From IMG/VR virus record IMGVR_UViG_3300007274_000425, positions 1 to 23,186 of that record: a stretch of 23,186 bases of DNA; one strand, written 5' to 3'. Origin of the DNA: a virus. Below, in pieces: positions 6,913 through 16,135 of this stretch. The translations under genes were made by a program, and so were the position numbers. The notes under the pieces were generated by a model. The model ran no database searches. It was not told the origin of the DNA and was given only the letters and a program-made list of their open reading frames with translations. Position 1 is the stretch's first letter. Each line of letters starts with the position of its first letter.

Positions 6913-9900
6913 ATGGCAGATTTTAGAATTGGTAGACTAAAATTTAAATGGAGAGGTGATTGGACAGTTAACACTGCTTACCTAATTGACGATATCGTCA
7001 AGTATGGTGCCAACACTTATGTCTGCGTAGAAAACCATTCAAGTGGTGCTACTATCCCAGACTATTATACAGATAGTGCAAAATGGAACTTGCACGGTGA
7101 ATCACTATTCTTCAAAGGTGATTGGCAAACAAATACATTTTACAAAGAAAATGATGTTGTAAAATGGGGTGCTAATCAATGGAGATGTACAACTTATCAT
7201 ACAAGTACAAATACAGTAGATGATTTTGATGCATCAAAATTTGAAAAAATTCTAGAAGGTTTACAATTTGAAGATTCATGGAATTCAAACGCTCTCTACC
7301 AAGAAGGTGACATTGTTACTTACGGCGGATATTCCTACATTGCAAAACAACAAAATACAAACGTAATACCATACGGAAATACAAATCAATGGGAACTATT
7401 ATCAACAGGCTTTAAGCCAATGGGTATATACGACGGTAACGTTGCATACAGAGTTGGTGACATTGTAAGTTATGGTGGATATAGTTATGTCGCAATTCAA
7501 GACAACCAAGCAAGTCCTCCAACTAACACAACAGATTGGACACTTATTAACAAAGGTATTTCTTGGGAAGGTCAATTTGACAGTAACGCAGTTTACAAAC
7601 TAGGTGACGTAGTAAGTTATACATCTTCTAGTTATATCAGTGTAGACAGTAACCATTCAGGTGTTGTACCAGGTACAGATAATACTAAATGGAACTTATT
7701 AGCACAAGGTGATGCTAACGCTGTTATGACAACACACGGTGATATGATATTCCGTAATGCAACAGATGTTACAAGATTACCAGTTGGTCCACAAGGTACT
7801 ATGCTTAAATCAAATGGCCCAGGCGCTGATTTAAGTTGGACACATGAAGAAGACAACACATGGTACGTTGCAGGACATGGCGACGATACATATTCAGGTA
7901 AAAGCACAGGAGATGCATTTGCTACTATTGCAAAAGCATGTCAAGTAGCAACTACTGGTGAAACTATTATGGTTGAATCAGGTACTTACGAAGAACAGTT
8001 ACCTATTTCAATTCCAGCAGGTGTTAAACTACAAGGTGCTGGCATACGTTCAACAGTTGTAAAACCAGCCGCTGGATTAAGTAATGATGGTGTTACACCA
8101 AACAATGAAACAACAATGTTTCAAGTTAACGATGCAACTACAGTTACAGGATTCTCATTCCAAGGAATGACAGGATTTGTACCAGATGCATCACAACCAG
8201 AAAACTTAGAACTTGCTACAATTAAAGGTGTGTTCTTTGCATTTGATCCAAATGGTGCAATCCTAACTAAATCTCCATACATTAAAGACTGTTCATGTTT
8301 TTCTGAAGGTGGTGTTGGTGCTGTTATGGACGGGGAACTACACAACTCAGGTAACAAGAGTATGGTGTTCCATGCATTTACAAACCTAAACTCAAATGGC
8401 GTAGGCTTTTGGGTAAGATACGGAGCGAAGTCAGAGATTGTATCTTGCTTTACTTACTATTGTCATGTTGGTTACTCAACAACAACAGGTGGTAAAATTC
8501 GTGCATTGAACGGTAACAACTCATATGGTACATATGGTGTTGTATCACTAGGTTATGATATAAACGAAAACACAGTGAATGGCGTAGTTGATGGCGATAT
8601 GATTGAGTACGCAGATGATGGTGTACACACAGCCTACTTTGCTAACGGCGAAACAATTACAGGTAATGTAAGTGGTGCATCAGCAACTATTGTGTATGGT
8701 GTTCAAAGTAAATTAAGATACCTAATTAAAAATATTACAGGCACATTCCAAAGTGGAGAAATTATTACAGGTGGAACCAGTGGTGTTCAAGCAACAACAC
8801 AAACATTGGCAAACGGACCTGTGTTTGGACAAAAAGGATTTATTCTTTCGTTCTCAGGTTTCCCAGAAGAGCCAAGACCAGGTGGATCTATTAGTTATGT
8901 AACTACACCAGGTGGTACAGGTGCTGATACATTTACATATATTATTAGTAGTGTAGCAGAATGGAACCCAACTGCGGGTAGTGCTATTATTACAGTTAAC
9001 CAAGAAAAATTAACTTCAGCAGTTGACGGACAAACAGCGGCAATTAGATACTTGTACTCAAATGCACGTCTAACAGGACATGACTTCTTAAGTATTGGTA
9101 CAGGTGGTGTTACTACAACTAACTATCCAGGAGATCCGCTACAAGAACCAAGTCAAGGTAACGAAGTTACAGAGATTTATCCAGGGCGTGTTTACTATGT
9201 AAGTACAGACCAAGATGGTAACTTTAGAGTAGGTAACTACTTTAAAATTGACCAGGCAACAGGTAGAGCAACACTTAACGCTGATGCGTTTGACTTGTCA
9301 GGTTTGACAGAACTACGACTAGGTGCTATTGGTGCTCAACTTGGTGAATCAATTAACGAATTTAGTTCGGATCAATACCTAGCAGGTGATTCAACAACGG
9401 CTGTTCCAGTTGAACAAGCAATTGTAGGACATTTGCGTAGAGGTTACTCAGGAACAGAAGCATGGCGTTTACCTGCAGGTACAACAGCAGAACGTCCAAG
9501 TCCAGCAGTAGTAGGTATGTTACGTTTCAATACAGACATTGGCGTACACGAACAGTATACAGCGGCCAACACATGGGCACCGATTGACGTACCACCAAGT
9601 ATTGCAACAGTAAGTCCTGGAAGTGTTGATCCAAACGTTTCAAAAACAATTACAATTGTTGGTGATAGATTTAGTGCTGGTGATACAGTTTCAATTGGTG
9701 GATCAGCAATTCAATCAAGTGATTTTACATTTGTTAACCAACAACAGATTCAAGTTGCAACAGGTAATGGAACAAACCTAGCATCACAAACATCAAGTGG
9801 ACTAGTAGATGTTACAGTTACAAGTGCAACAGGATTAAGTGTTACTAAACAGGCCGCTATAGATATTAACTATACTCCGGTTTGGCAAACTAACGCAGAT

Positions 9901-11394
9901 TTAGGTCAGATTGATGAAACTGCAAACGTAACAGATCTATTAAGTGCAATTGATGGTAACAGTGAATCAGGAACATTAACATATTCATTAATAACTGATA
10001 CTGATAACATTTTTGATACTAATGGTGGTACAGTTACACTAGATTCAGCAACTGGACAACTAGGAGGCACATGGCCTTCAGTTAGTGCAAATACAACATA
10101 CAACTTTACAATTAGAGTAACTGACGATGCCGCAGATCCAAACTCAGCGGATAGAACATTCTCAAAAGAAGTTGTAGACAATACTGCTCCGGTAATTAGT
10201 GCGCCAACACAAAACCAAGCATTTGGTGACTATGGTACTACTATTGAACCTAGTAACCCATTTGGCGGAATTACTTCAACAGCAACTGACCCAGAAGGAC
10301 ACAACTTAACATGGAGTGTTCAATCAGACTCAACCAGTGTATTCAGCAATGGTTTAAGTTTAGATGGCAACACAGGTAGTATTTCAGGTACAGTTCAACA
10401 CAGTTGGCTAGCCAGAGCATATGCAAGAAACGCACCAGTAACACTAAGAGTTACTGATGATGCTCCAAGTCCACAAAGTACAGATGTTGATATTACTATT
10501 AACTTTGCTACTACTTGGAGATACAGAACAATTATTAACCGTGGTTACATGATGGGCGGATACCGTTCAAGTGTTCCATGGCGTAACGTTAACCAAACTA
10601 TACACTCAAATGATACTACAACCAACCTAGGTGATATAATGACATACACTGCCGCATATCACGATGGTGGCTTTAATGACAACTATGGTTACTCATTTGG
10701 TGTTGAAAACGCTTATCCAGGTACTGCTACACTTGGTCAATCCTTTAATATGACAAACAATACATCACGTGGTGCTAGTAGTTCATGGAACATGAGTACA
10801 TCAAGAAACGATTTAGGTTGTATCAATGATGATGTTAATAACTTCTCATATATGACAGGTGGTAACAGTTCAGTAACTGATAGATTTAACCACACTACAG
10901 ATTCAAGAGACACAACCATTGGAGATTCAGGTTTGAGTTCAGACTATGTTGGAGCGGCTGATGGCGGTGACAGAGGTTTTGTTTGGAACGGTACACACAG
11001 AAAATTAACATACTCTAACACAAGTTGGAGTGGTATGTTTGGTACTAGAGGTACACACTCAAAAGGATTAACTTCCAAGTGGGGTTACTACTATATTGGA
11101 CCACCAAACAATACAGAAGACATGTATAAAGTTAACTCAACTAACGATACAGGACTAGGTACAATTGGTCAGTATCCACACGTTGACTCACAGGGTGAAC
11201 ACAACTTTGAAATGGGTCAAGATGTAGGTTACTCAATTGGTATGTGGCAAGGATCATTTAGTCAGGCCAATGACAGTTGGAAATTGAACTACTCAAATGA
11301 TTCATTCAACTCAGGTGTTAGTGGTCACAGTACACTACAACCAAAAGGACATGACGGATGTAGTTCTGGTGCATGTTATTCAACAGGAATTTAA
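6913..11394 (+). CDS. Giant tail fibre A: CBM-like repeats, beta-helix, Ig-like domains, propeller-like tip
   Basis: The product has 1493 residues; ATG follows GGAAAG (6900-6905). The N-terminus MADFRIGRLKFKWRGDW is shared with fibre B (18938). Residues about 11-262 hold five CBM5/12-like repeats (W...Y..GD.V.YGG..Y.....W). Residues about 317-560 begin WYVAGHGDDTYSG and look like a right-handed parallel beta-helix (TIMVESGTYEEQ...GVKLQGAGI). A conserved collar follows (VYYVSTDQDGNFRVG...DAFDLSGLTELRLG), then GTTAERP...LRFNT. A TIG-like unit starts near 894, followed by cadherin/Ig-like units. From about 1209 a different C-terminus carries repeated GG/N/D/W blocks (GYMMGGYRSS, FSYMTGGNSS) suggesting a beta-propeller. 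Probable receptor-binding or long tail fibre; the tip presumably decides specificity. Confidence 0.85.
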   Translation: MADFRIGRLKFKWRGDWTVNTAYLIDDIVKYGANTYVCVENHSSGATIPDYYTDSAKWNLHGESLFFKGDWQTNTFYKENDVVKWGANQWRCTTYHTSTNTVDDFDASKFEKILEGLQFEDSWNSNALYQEGDIVTYGGYSYIAKQQNTNVIPYGNTNQWELLSTGFKPMGIYDGNVAYRVGDIVSYGGYSYVAIQDNQASPPTNTTDWTLINKGISWEGQFDSNAVYKLGDVVSYTSSSYISVDSNHSGVVPGTDNTKWNLLAQGDANAVMTTHGDMIFRNATDVTRLPVGPQGTMLKSNGPGADLSWTHEEDNTWYVAGHGDDTYSGKSTGDAFATIAKACQVATTGETIMVESGTYEEQLPISIPAGVKLQGAGIRSTVVKPAAGLSNDGVTPNNETTMFQVNDATTVTGFSFQGMTGFVPDASQPENLELATIKGVFFAFDPNGAILTKSPYIKDCSCFSEGGVGAVMDGELHNSGNKSMVFHAFTNLNSNGVGFWVRYGAKSEIVSCFTYYCHVGYSTTTGGKIRALNGNNSYGTYGVVSLGYDINENTVNGVVDGDMIEYADDGVHTAYFANGETITGNVSGASATIVYGVQSKLRYLIKNITGTFQSGEIITGGTSGVQATTQTLANGPVFGQKGFILSFSGFPEEPRPGGSISYVTTPGGTGADTFTYIISSVAEWNPTAGSAIITVNQEKLTSAVDGQTAAIRYLYSNARLTGHDFLSIGTGGVTTTNYPGDPLQEPSQGNEVTEIYPGRVYYVSTDQDGNFRVGNYFKIDQATGRATLNADAFDLSGLTELRLGAIGAQLGESINEFSSDQYLAGDSTTAVPVEQAIVGHLRRGYSGTEAWRLPAGTTAERPSPAVVGMLRFNTDIGVHEQYTAANTWAPIDVPPSIATVSPGSVDPNVSKTITIVGDRFSAGDTVSIGGSAIQSSDFTFVNQQQIQVATGNGTNLASQTSSGLVDVTVTSATGLSVTKQAAIDINYTPVWQTNADLGQIDETANVTDLLSAIDGNSESGTLTYSLITDTDNIFDTNGGTVTLDSATGQLGGTWPSVSANTTYNFTIRVTDDAADPNSADRTFSKEVVDNTAPVISAPTQNQAFGDYGTTIEPSNPFGGITSTATDPEGHNLTWSVQSDSTSVFSNGLSLDGNTGSISGTVQHSWLARAYARNAPVTLRVTDDAPSPQSTDVDITINFATTWRYRTIINRGYMMGGYRSSVPWRNVNQTIHSNDTTTNLGDIMTYTAAYHDGGFNDNYGYSFGVENAYPGTATLGQSFNMTNNTSRGASSSWNMSTSRNDLGCINDDVNNFSYMTGGNSSVTDRFNHTTDSRDTTIGDSGLSSDYVGAADGGDRGFVWNGTHRKLTYSNTSWSGMFGTRGTHSKGLTSKWGYYYIGPPNNTEDMYKVNSTNDTGLGTIGQYPHVDSQGEHNFEMGQDVGYSIGMWQGSFSQANDSWKLNYSNDSFNSGVSGHSTLQPKGHDGCSSGACYSTGI

Positions 11395-11409
11395 AAAGGG
11401 CAATAAGAC

Positions 11410-12189
11410 ATGTGGATCTATTACAGAGGAAAAGAACTAAGCGGATATGTGCAAACCAAAGGTGTTGTACATGGAGGCTATCTTGCTGAAGTCGACGATG
11501 ATTACAAAGCATTTGTTGATTGGTCAGCAGTAAACTATTACAAACCAATAAGTGAAGCGGCCGCAACAGACGGCTACAAACAGTACAACAAACCATATGT
11601 TGAATACTGGACAAGAGACGATGATCCAAATATTGTATCTGACACTTTCCGCCCTACAAAGATGTCAGACGGTGAAAACAAAGATCCAGATGAATATGGT
11701 TATGTATGGACTAAAGTAAAAAGAGATCTAACAGCAGATGAAGATGCCGCGGCAGTTGAGTTTGGCAAAGCAGTGCTTATTGGTCACATCACAGATTCCT
11801 ACAACAAAGATGTTAAAGACCTTGACATCCACGAAACAGCATTTGAATCAGAAACTTGGTCTACACAAGTAGAACAGGCTAAAGCGTATCAAGCAGATAA
11901 TACAAACATTGGTACTTTACTACAGGCTATTGCAACAGGTAGAGAAATGTCCGTTGCAGATTTGGCTACAAAGATTCTTGAAAAGAATACTTCGTGGCAA
12001 ACATCAATGGGAACTATTTTAGGTAAACTACAAAAACGTAGAGCAGAAATCAAGGCTGTAAGCACACAAGCAGACATGATTGCTATTACAGACAAATATA
12101 TGAATGTATCACATACATCACCAATGGAAGAAGCAGACGTACTAGGTGAAGATTATGATGCAATGGCATATTTTGAAGAAGATCTGTAA
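11410..12189 (+). CDS. Probable tail fibre assembly protein
   Basis: The product has 259 residues; ATG is preceded by AAAAAGGG (11393-11400). The N-terminal half is acidic and Tyr/Trp-rich. Residues about 150-225 (ETWSTQVEQAKAYQAD, then LLQAIATGR...VADLATKIL and MGTILGKLQKRRAEIKAV) match the pattern of phage fibre-assembly proteins such as the DUF4376 type: a Trp-x-x-Q-x-x-E/Q-A-x-A-Y/W helix, an 'LL.AIA..R' helix, then a 'G.L...R..I' helix. Lying directly after the giant fibre is the usual place for a dedicated fibre chaperone. The family call rests on pattern memory rather than a search. No terminator is visible after it, only nine bases before the sigma70 promoter. Confidence 0.65.
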   Translation: MWIYYRGKELSGYVQTKGVVHGGYLAEVDDDYKAFVDWSAVNYYKPISEAAATDGYKQYNKPYVEYWTRDDDPNIVSDTFRPTKMSDGENKDPDEYGYVWTKVKRDLTADEDAAAVEFGKAVLIGHITDSYNKDVKDLDIHETAFESETWSTQVEQAKAYQADNTNIGTLLQAIATGREMSVADLATKILEKNTSWQTSMGTILGKLQKRRAEIKAVSTQADMIAITDKYMNVSHTSPMEEADVLGEDYDAMAYFEEDL

Positions 12190-12197
12190 AAAAGTAG

Positions 12198-12226
12198 TTG
12201 ACAAACAGTTCCAAATCCTTTATAAT
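12198..12226 (+). promoter_or_regulatory. Sigma70 promoter for the halogenase island
   Basis: TTGACA (12198-12203) and TATAAT (12221-12226) are both perfect consensus boxes with the ideal 17-base spacer. The start at 12255 lies 29 bases past the -10 box, preceded by AGGAG at 12243-12247. It is the only convincing consensus sigma70 promoter noticed here; the other gaps of comparable size carry T4-type late octamers. Host RNA polymerase should recognise it before the late programme. Confidence 0.85.
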
Positions 12227-12254
12227 TATAGTGTAATTTACTAGGAGTAACCTT

Positions 12255-12977
12255 ATGGCAATTGATAAGAAAGACCTTATTGATTATGTTTATGGATTTA
12301 AGTTCACATACAAAGATTATCAAATGGAAAACTTTGTTATTGACACAGGTATCACAGATGCATTTCGTGCTAGACAATGTGTAATTGAAATTGAAAACAG
12401 ATATAAACTTTGGGAAGATTCAAATTTTTCACTTCGCGAACAAGAAATAAATCTAAAAATTGCACAACGTAATCGTGACAACGAAAAAGATGAACTAGAA
12501 AAAGAACTACATCAAATTGAAGTTGAAAAACTAGAAGCCGCAATAATTAGAACTCGTGCTAGAGTTAAAGGACTTGATGACGAAATCAATCTTCTCAAAA
12601 GTCATCTAGACAAATATGCAGAAACAATTGATGATCTTGATAAAATTTTACATGATCCAAAAAACGAGAGAGATTATTGGGTAAGTAGAATTGGAAAACA
12701 AAGTGCTATTGATATGTTAAGTTATGGTAAAATTAGTAGCGGTAACATGGATAGCATTACAAATATGCCAAGCAACGATCAAGAACAAGTTATTGCAGGT
12801 GCAATCAAGTATACTAAAAAAATGGAACATGGTATTCTTGCATTACAAGATACTGTTATGAAACAATTAGGTAATGAACAACCTAACAGATTGTTGCCAG
12901 ATGTAAACGAAGAAATAGACCCAGCACATGAATCAAAAAATCTTCTCGGTACCTCTAAACCCAAAACTGGACTTTGA
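12255..12977 (+). CDS. Coiled-coil protein of unknown function
   Basis: The product has 240 residues; ATG is preceded by AGGAG at 12243-12247. Residues about 60-135 are charged and heptad-like (RDNEKDELEKELHQIEVEKL, VKGLDDEINLLKSHLDKYAE), predicting a long coiled coil; the N-terminus (DLIDYVYGFKFTYKDYQMEN) appears folded. No signal peptide or membrane segment is seen, and no enzymatic motif. It is the first gene behind the sigma70 promoter and overlaps the next gene by 50 bases. It might be a scaffold or partner for the enzymes downstream, or an unrelated host-takeover protein. I do not recognise the family. Confidence 0.75.
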   Translation: MAIDKKDLIDYVYGFKFTYKDYQMENFVIDTGITDAFRARQCVIEIENRYKLWEDSNFSLREQEINLKIAQRNRDNEKDELEKELHQIEVEKLEAAIIRTRARVKGLDDEINLLKSHLDKYAETIDDLDKILHDPKNERDYWVSRIGKQSAIDMLSYGKISSGNMDSITNMPSNDQEQVIAGAIKYTKKMEHGILALQDTVMKQLGNEQPNRLLPDVNEEIDPAHESKNLLGTSKPKTGL

Positions 12978-14631
12978 TAGTTTTGAGAAAAGATTCCTAC
13001 CGTTAGTACACAAATATAAAGACTACATTTACGATATATACTTTACTACTCGTATGGCTCCGTTTGCACAAGATGCAATGGGAGATGTCTTTAATCAAGG
13101 TGACTGGAGAGCATTGTTACACAACGCACTGCCTTTTCAAACAGATCTTGGTATTCCGTTGAGTGCAACATTTAACAATATTAATGTTCCACCAACCATG
13201 CAAAATCTCAAAACATTTGTTGATAACTTTAGACCAATGTACGAAGCAGGCATTCGTACTGCAACTATCCCACACACAATATGGATGTTGCAAGGAGTTA
13301 TTCAAAGAGAGTTTCCAGAACTCAAAGTAAAAAATACTATTCTAAGAAACGTACAAAGACCAAACGAAATTATCAAACTAGCAGAAGCAGGATTTTATTA
13401 TGTAAATCTTGACAGAGATCTTATGCGTGATCATGATCGTTTGCGTGAGATTAAACGTGCAAAGGAATACATTCATAAAAATATTAGAGACGACTTTAAA
13501 ATAAGTCTACTAGCAAATGAAGGGTGTTGGGGTAATTGTCCTGTACAAGATGAACACTTTGAATTTAACTTTGCAAGAGAAAAGTTTGAAGATCCTACGT
13601 TCTTTGCTGACTCTATTAGTAAGCCAACATGTCCTAGATGGGATATGATGGATCCTGCAGGACCTTTAAAAGTTGCTAACTTTCCACCATGGAGAGATGA
13701 TTGGGTAGAACTATTAGATCTAGGTATTGATGTTTTTAAAATGCATGGCAGAGAAAATGAGCCACGCCTTTATGAAACAATGGATATTATTGCTAGATAT
13801 GCAAATAACCAAGAAATACTTTTTGATGACTTTAACCAATACATTAAAGATGGGCATTTAGAAAATGCTCCAATCAATGCTTGGCGTAAGAAAATTAAAA
13901 CTTGCGGATTCAATTGCTGGGATTGTCATTACTGCGAAAATGTAGTAAGTGCAAAAAGTAAAAACAAATGGATAGATCAAATTGATACTGCACTAGATTT
14001 AAGTAATCAAGAACGCAGTCGTGCAAAACACAGTTTAGATATAGCAGGCTTAACTAGTACTAAAGTAAAACATTTTCTAAACAATTTGTGTAACACAGAT
14101 GATGTACGCTATTTAGAAGTTGGTGTTTTTCAAGGAGCAACATTTACTGCGGCACTTGAAGGCAATAAAATAACTGCACATGCACTAGATAATTGGCAAG
14201 ACCAAACAATTAATCCTGCACGTGATGTAGAAGGTTGGACTGCTGAAAAAGGTGACGCAAGACAAATATTCCAAAACAATGTACAACAGGTCGTTGGTGA
14301 AAACGCAGTAACAGGACATGACTATGATGTTCGCAAGTTTGATATAAATGTTATCAATCAAAAAATCAATGTTGTATTCTATGACGGAGATCACAGTGCA
14401 GAAGGTGTTGATTACTTTTTAACACGTTACTGGCCTTTGTTTGAAGAAACGTTTGTGTTGGTCATGGACGATTGGAATTGGGAAGGTACACAAACAGCAA
14501 CAAACGCAATGCTTAAATACAACACAGTATTGTATAAAAAAGAAATAACAACAACAGGCGAAGATCCAGAAGATTATTGGAATGGTCTTGGTATCTTTGT
14601 AGTAAGGAAAGAACGTGAACACATCACATAA
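12928..14631 (+). CDS. Peptidase-U32-like barrel fused to a class I methyltransferase-like domain
   Basis: The product has 567 residues. ATG 12928 lies inside the previous gene (50-base overlap); it is kept because the reading VPLNPKLDF...HKYKDYIYDIYFTTR continues the N-terminal domain, though no strong ribosome site is visible. Residues about 1-340 resemble the U32 TIM barrel: NEGCWGNCPVQDEHF gives Cys200, Cys204 and His210, Cys235 follows, and a cluster Cys326/Cys330/Cys333/Cys336 (CGFNCWDCHYC) could bind an Fe-S cluster or zinc. Residues about 355-567 look like a Rossmann methyltransferase of the Methyltransf_24 type: YLEVGVFQG (395-403) as the SAM loop and FYDGDH (484-489) with MDDWNW. 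It lies between a coiled-coil gene and a halogenase, suggesting tailoring of a shared substrate. The function is inferred from folds only. Confidence 0.65.
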   Translation: MNQKIFSVPLNPKLDFDSFEKRFLPLVHKYKDYIYDIYFTTRMAPFAQDAMGDVFNQGDWRALLHNALPFQTDLGIPLSATFNNINVPPTMQNLKTFVDNFRPMYEAGIRTATIPHTIWMLQGVIQREFPELKVKNTILRNVQRPNEIIKLAEAGFYYVNLDRDLMRDHDRLREIKRAKEYIHKNIRDDFKISLLANEGCWGNCPVQDEHFEFNFAREKFEDPTFFADSISKPTCPRWDMMDPAGPLKVANFPPWRDDWVELLDLGIDVFKMHGRENEPRLYETMDIIARYANNQEILFDDFNQYIKDGHLENAPINAWRKKIKTCGFNCWDCHYCENVVSAKSKNKWIDQIDTALDLSNQERSRAKHSLDIAGLTSTKVKHFLNNLCNTDDVRYLEVGVFQGATFTAALEGNKITAHALDNWQDQTINPARDVEGWTAEKGDARQIFQNNVQQVVGENAVTGHDYDVRKFDINVINQKINVVFYDGDHSAEGVDYFLTRYWPLFEETFVLVMDDWNWEGTQTATNAMLKYNTVLYKKEITTTGEDPEDYWNGLGIFVVRKEREHIT

Positions 14632-16135
14632 TATATCAACCATCTGTGTATTTGGCGGAGGAACAAGCGGTTGGTTAACTGCGGCCTATCTACTTGCCAA
14701 AGTACCCAGTCATATTAAGATTACAGTTGTTGAAAGTAGCACAATAGGTATCATTGGAGTAGGTGAAGGAACACAACCTTACACTGCACAGTTTTTACGT
14801 GAAGCAAACATACCAGAACATATTTGGATGAAAAATGCAGACGCATCATACAAACTTGGTGTAGAGTTTGAAGGGTGGCACAGTAGTAGAAATTACTTTG
14901 TTGACAATGATGCATATGATGTTCATATGTTAGCACCAAATACACTAACACACAAGTATTGGAGCAATAGAAGTGCAGATGAATTTTTTAATTGGTTACC
15001 TTCTTACAGACTTGCAAAATCAAATACAAGTCCTAAACTCAACGATGTAAAATTTGACTATAGTTTTGGAATGATGGCTCCAAGTTGGGATGCCATGCAT
15101 TTTAACGCATACAAAATTGGCGAAAGCATTAAGAATTATATTAAAGACAAAGTAGAACTGCATGATGTTGTGATCAAAAGAGTAGAACACAACGAAGAAG
15201 GTGTACAACATCTAGTTACTGAAAACGATGAAATTATTCGTGCAGATGTTTACATTGATTGCACAGGCTTCCGTAGTATGCTACTCGAAGAAACACTTGA
15301 AGAACCACATATACCAATTGATAATCTATTACCAAATGATTCAGCAGTTGCTATTCCAACACAGTACATTGATCCAAAAGCAGAGTGTCATCCATTTACA
15401 AAAGCAACAACTATGAAAAATGGTTGGCGTTGGACTATTCCTACCTACAGTAGAATAGGAAATGGTTATGTATATTCAAGCAAACACTGTACACCAGAAC
15501 AAGCAGAACAAGAACTTAGAGATGCAATTGGAGAACATTCAGCAGAAGCACGTCATCTAAAAATGAAATGTGGCTTTCATAGAAATGTTGCCAAAAGCAA
15601 TGTTCTAGCGGTAGGATTAAGTGCAGGGTTTGTCGAACCACTAGAAGCAACAGGTATAACTTTTACAACAAAAGCAGTACAATTTTTTGTTGAAGCACTA
15701 GCACAGAATGGTGGAGTAATGAACCAAACAGTGAGAGACGAAGTTAACCAAAAATTTTATATGATGGTAAGTGAAATAGTAAACTTTATCTGGCTACACT
15801 ATCATTATTCAGATCGCAAAGATACAGACTATTGGCGTGAAGTTACAAGTGCGCCTATGCCAGATCATGTAAAAAATGTACACACAGATTTTGTACCAAC
15901 ACCTCCAGACTTTATTTTTAAAGACGAAGCATACTCAATGTTTCACAGCGGACAATGGTTTGAAATGTTGCATGGGTCAAGTGCATACAAAGGTGTGTTG
16001 AATATGACACACAAAAACTATGATGAATATGCAAAGATATTTGTCAGCAACCGTCAGCACTTGACTGACGAAATAATTAGAAACTTTCCTAATCATTGGG
16101 AATATCTAAACGGAGTCTATAATAATGGATCTTAG
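14615..16135 (+). CDS. Flavin-dependent halogenase (tryptophan-halogenase family)
   Basis: The product has 506 residues from GTG 14615, preceded by AAGGAAAG (14604-14611) and overlapping the previous gene by 17 bases. Diagnostic motifs are present: FAD-binding GGGTSGW (14-20), GVGEGT (48-53), the catalytic lysine Lys80 in ASYKLGVEF (PrnA Lys79 position), the class signature WRWTIP (271-276) and SAGFVEPLEATGI (336-348), in which Glu344 fits PrnA Glu346 and Thr346-Gly347 the halide-binding turn. The family uses FADH2, O2 and halide to form HOX, which travels to the lysine and halogenates an electron-rich substrate. Length is close to PrnA. A related cyanophage enzyme, VirX1, prefers iodide. The substrate here is unknown. 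No dedicated flavin reductase is visible in the window. Confidence 0.92.
   Translation: MNTSHNISTICVFGGGTSGWLTAAYLLAKVPSHIKITVVESSTIGIIGVGEGTQPYTAQFLREANIPEHIWMKNADASYKLGVEFEGWHSSRNYFVDNDAYDVHMLAPNTLTHKYWSNRSADEFFNWLPSYRLAKSNTSPKLNDVKFDYSFGMMAPSWDAMHFNAYKIGESIKNYIKDKVELHDVVIKRVEHNEEGVQHLVTENDEIIRADVYIDCTGFRSMLLEETLEEPHIPIDNLLPNDSAVAIPTQYIDPKAECHPFTKATTMKNGWRWTIPTYSRIGNGYVYSSKHCTPEQAEQELRDAIGEHSAEARHLKMKCGFHRNVAKSNVLAVGLSAGFVEPLEATGITFTTKAVQFFVEALAQNGGVMNQTVRDEVNQKFYMMVSEIVNFIWLHYHYSDRKDTDYWREVTSAPMPDHVKNVHTDFVPTPPDFIFKDEAYSMFHSGQWFEMLHGSSAYKGVLNMTHKNYDEYAKIFVSNRQHLTDEIIRNFPNHWEYLNGVYNNGS

Noticed and set aside
15228-15416. A 62-residue + strand frame inside the halogenase
   Set aside because: It is out of frame with a strongly supported gene and lacks its own ribosome site or recognisable motif.
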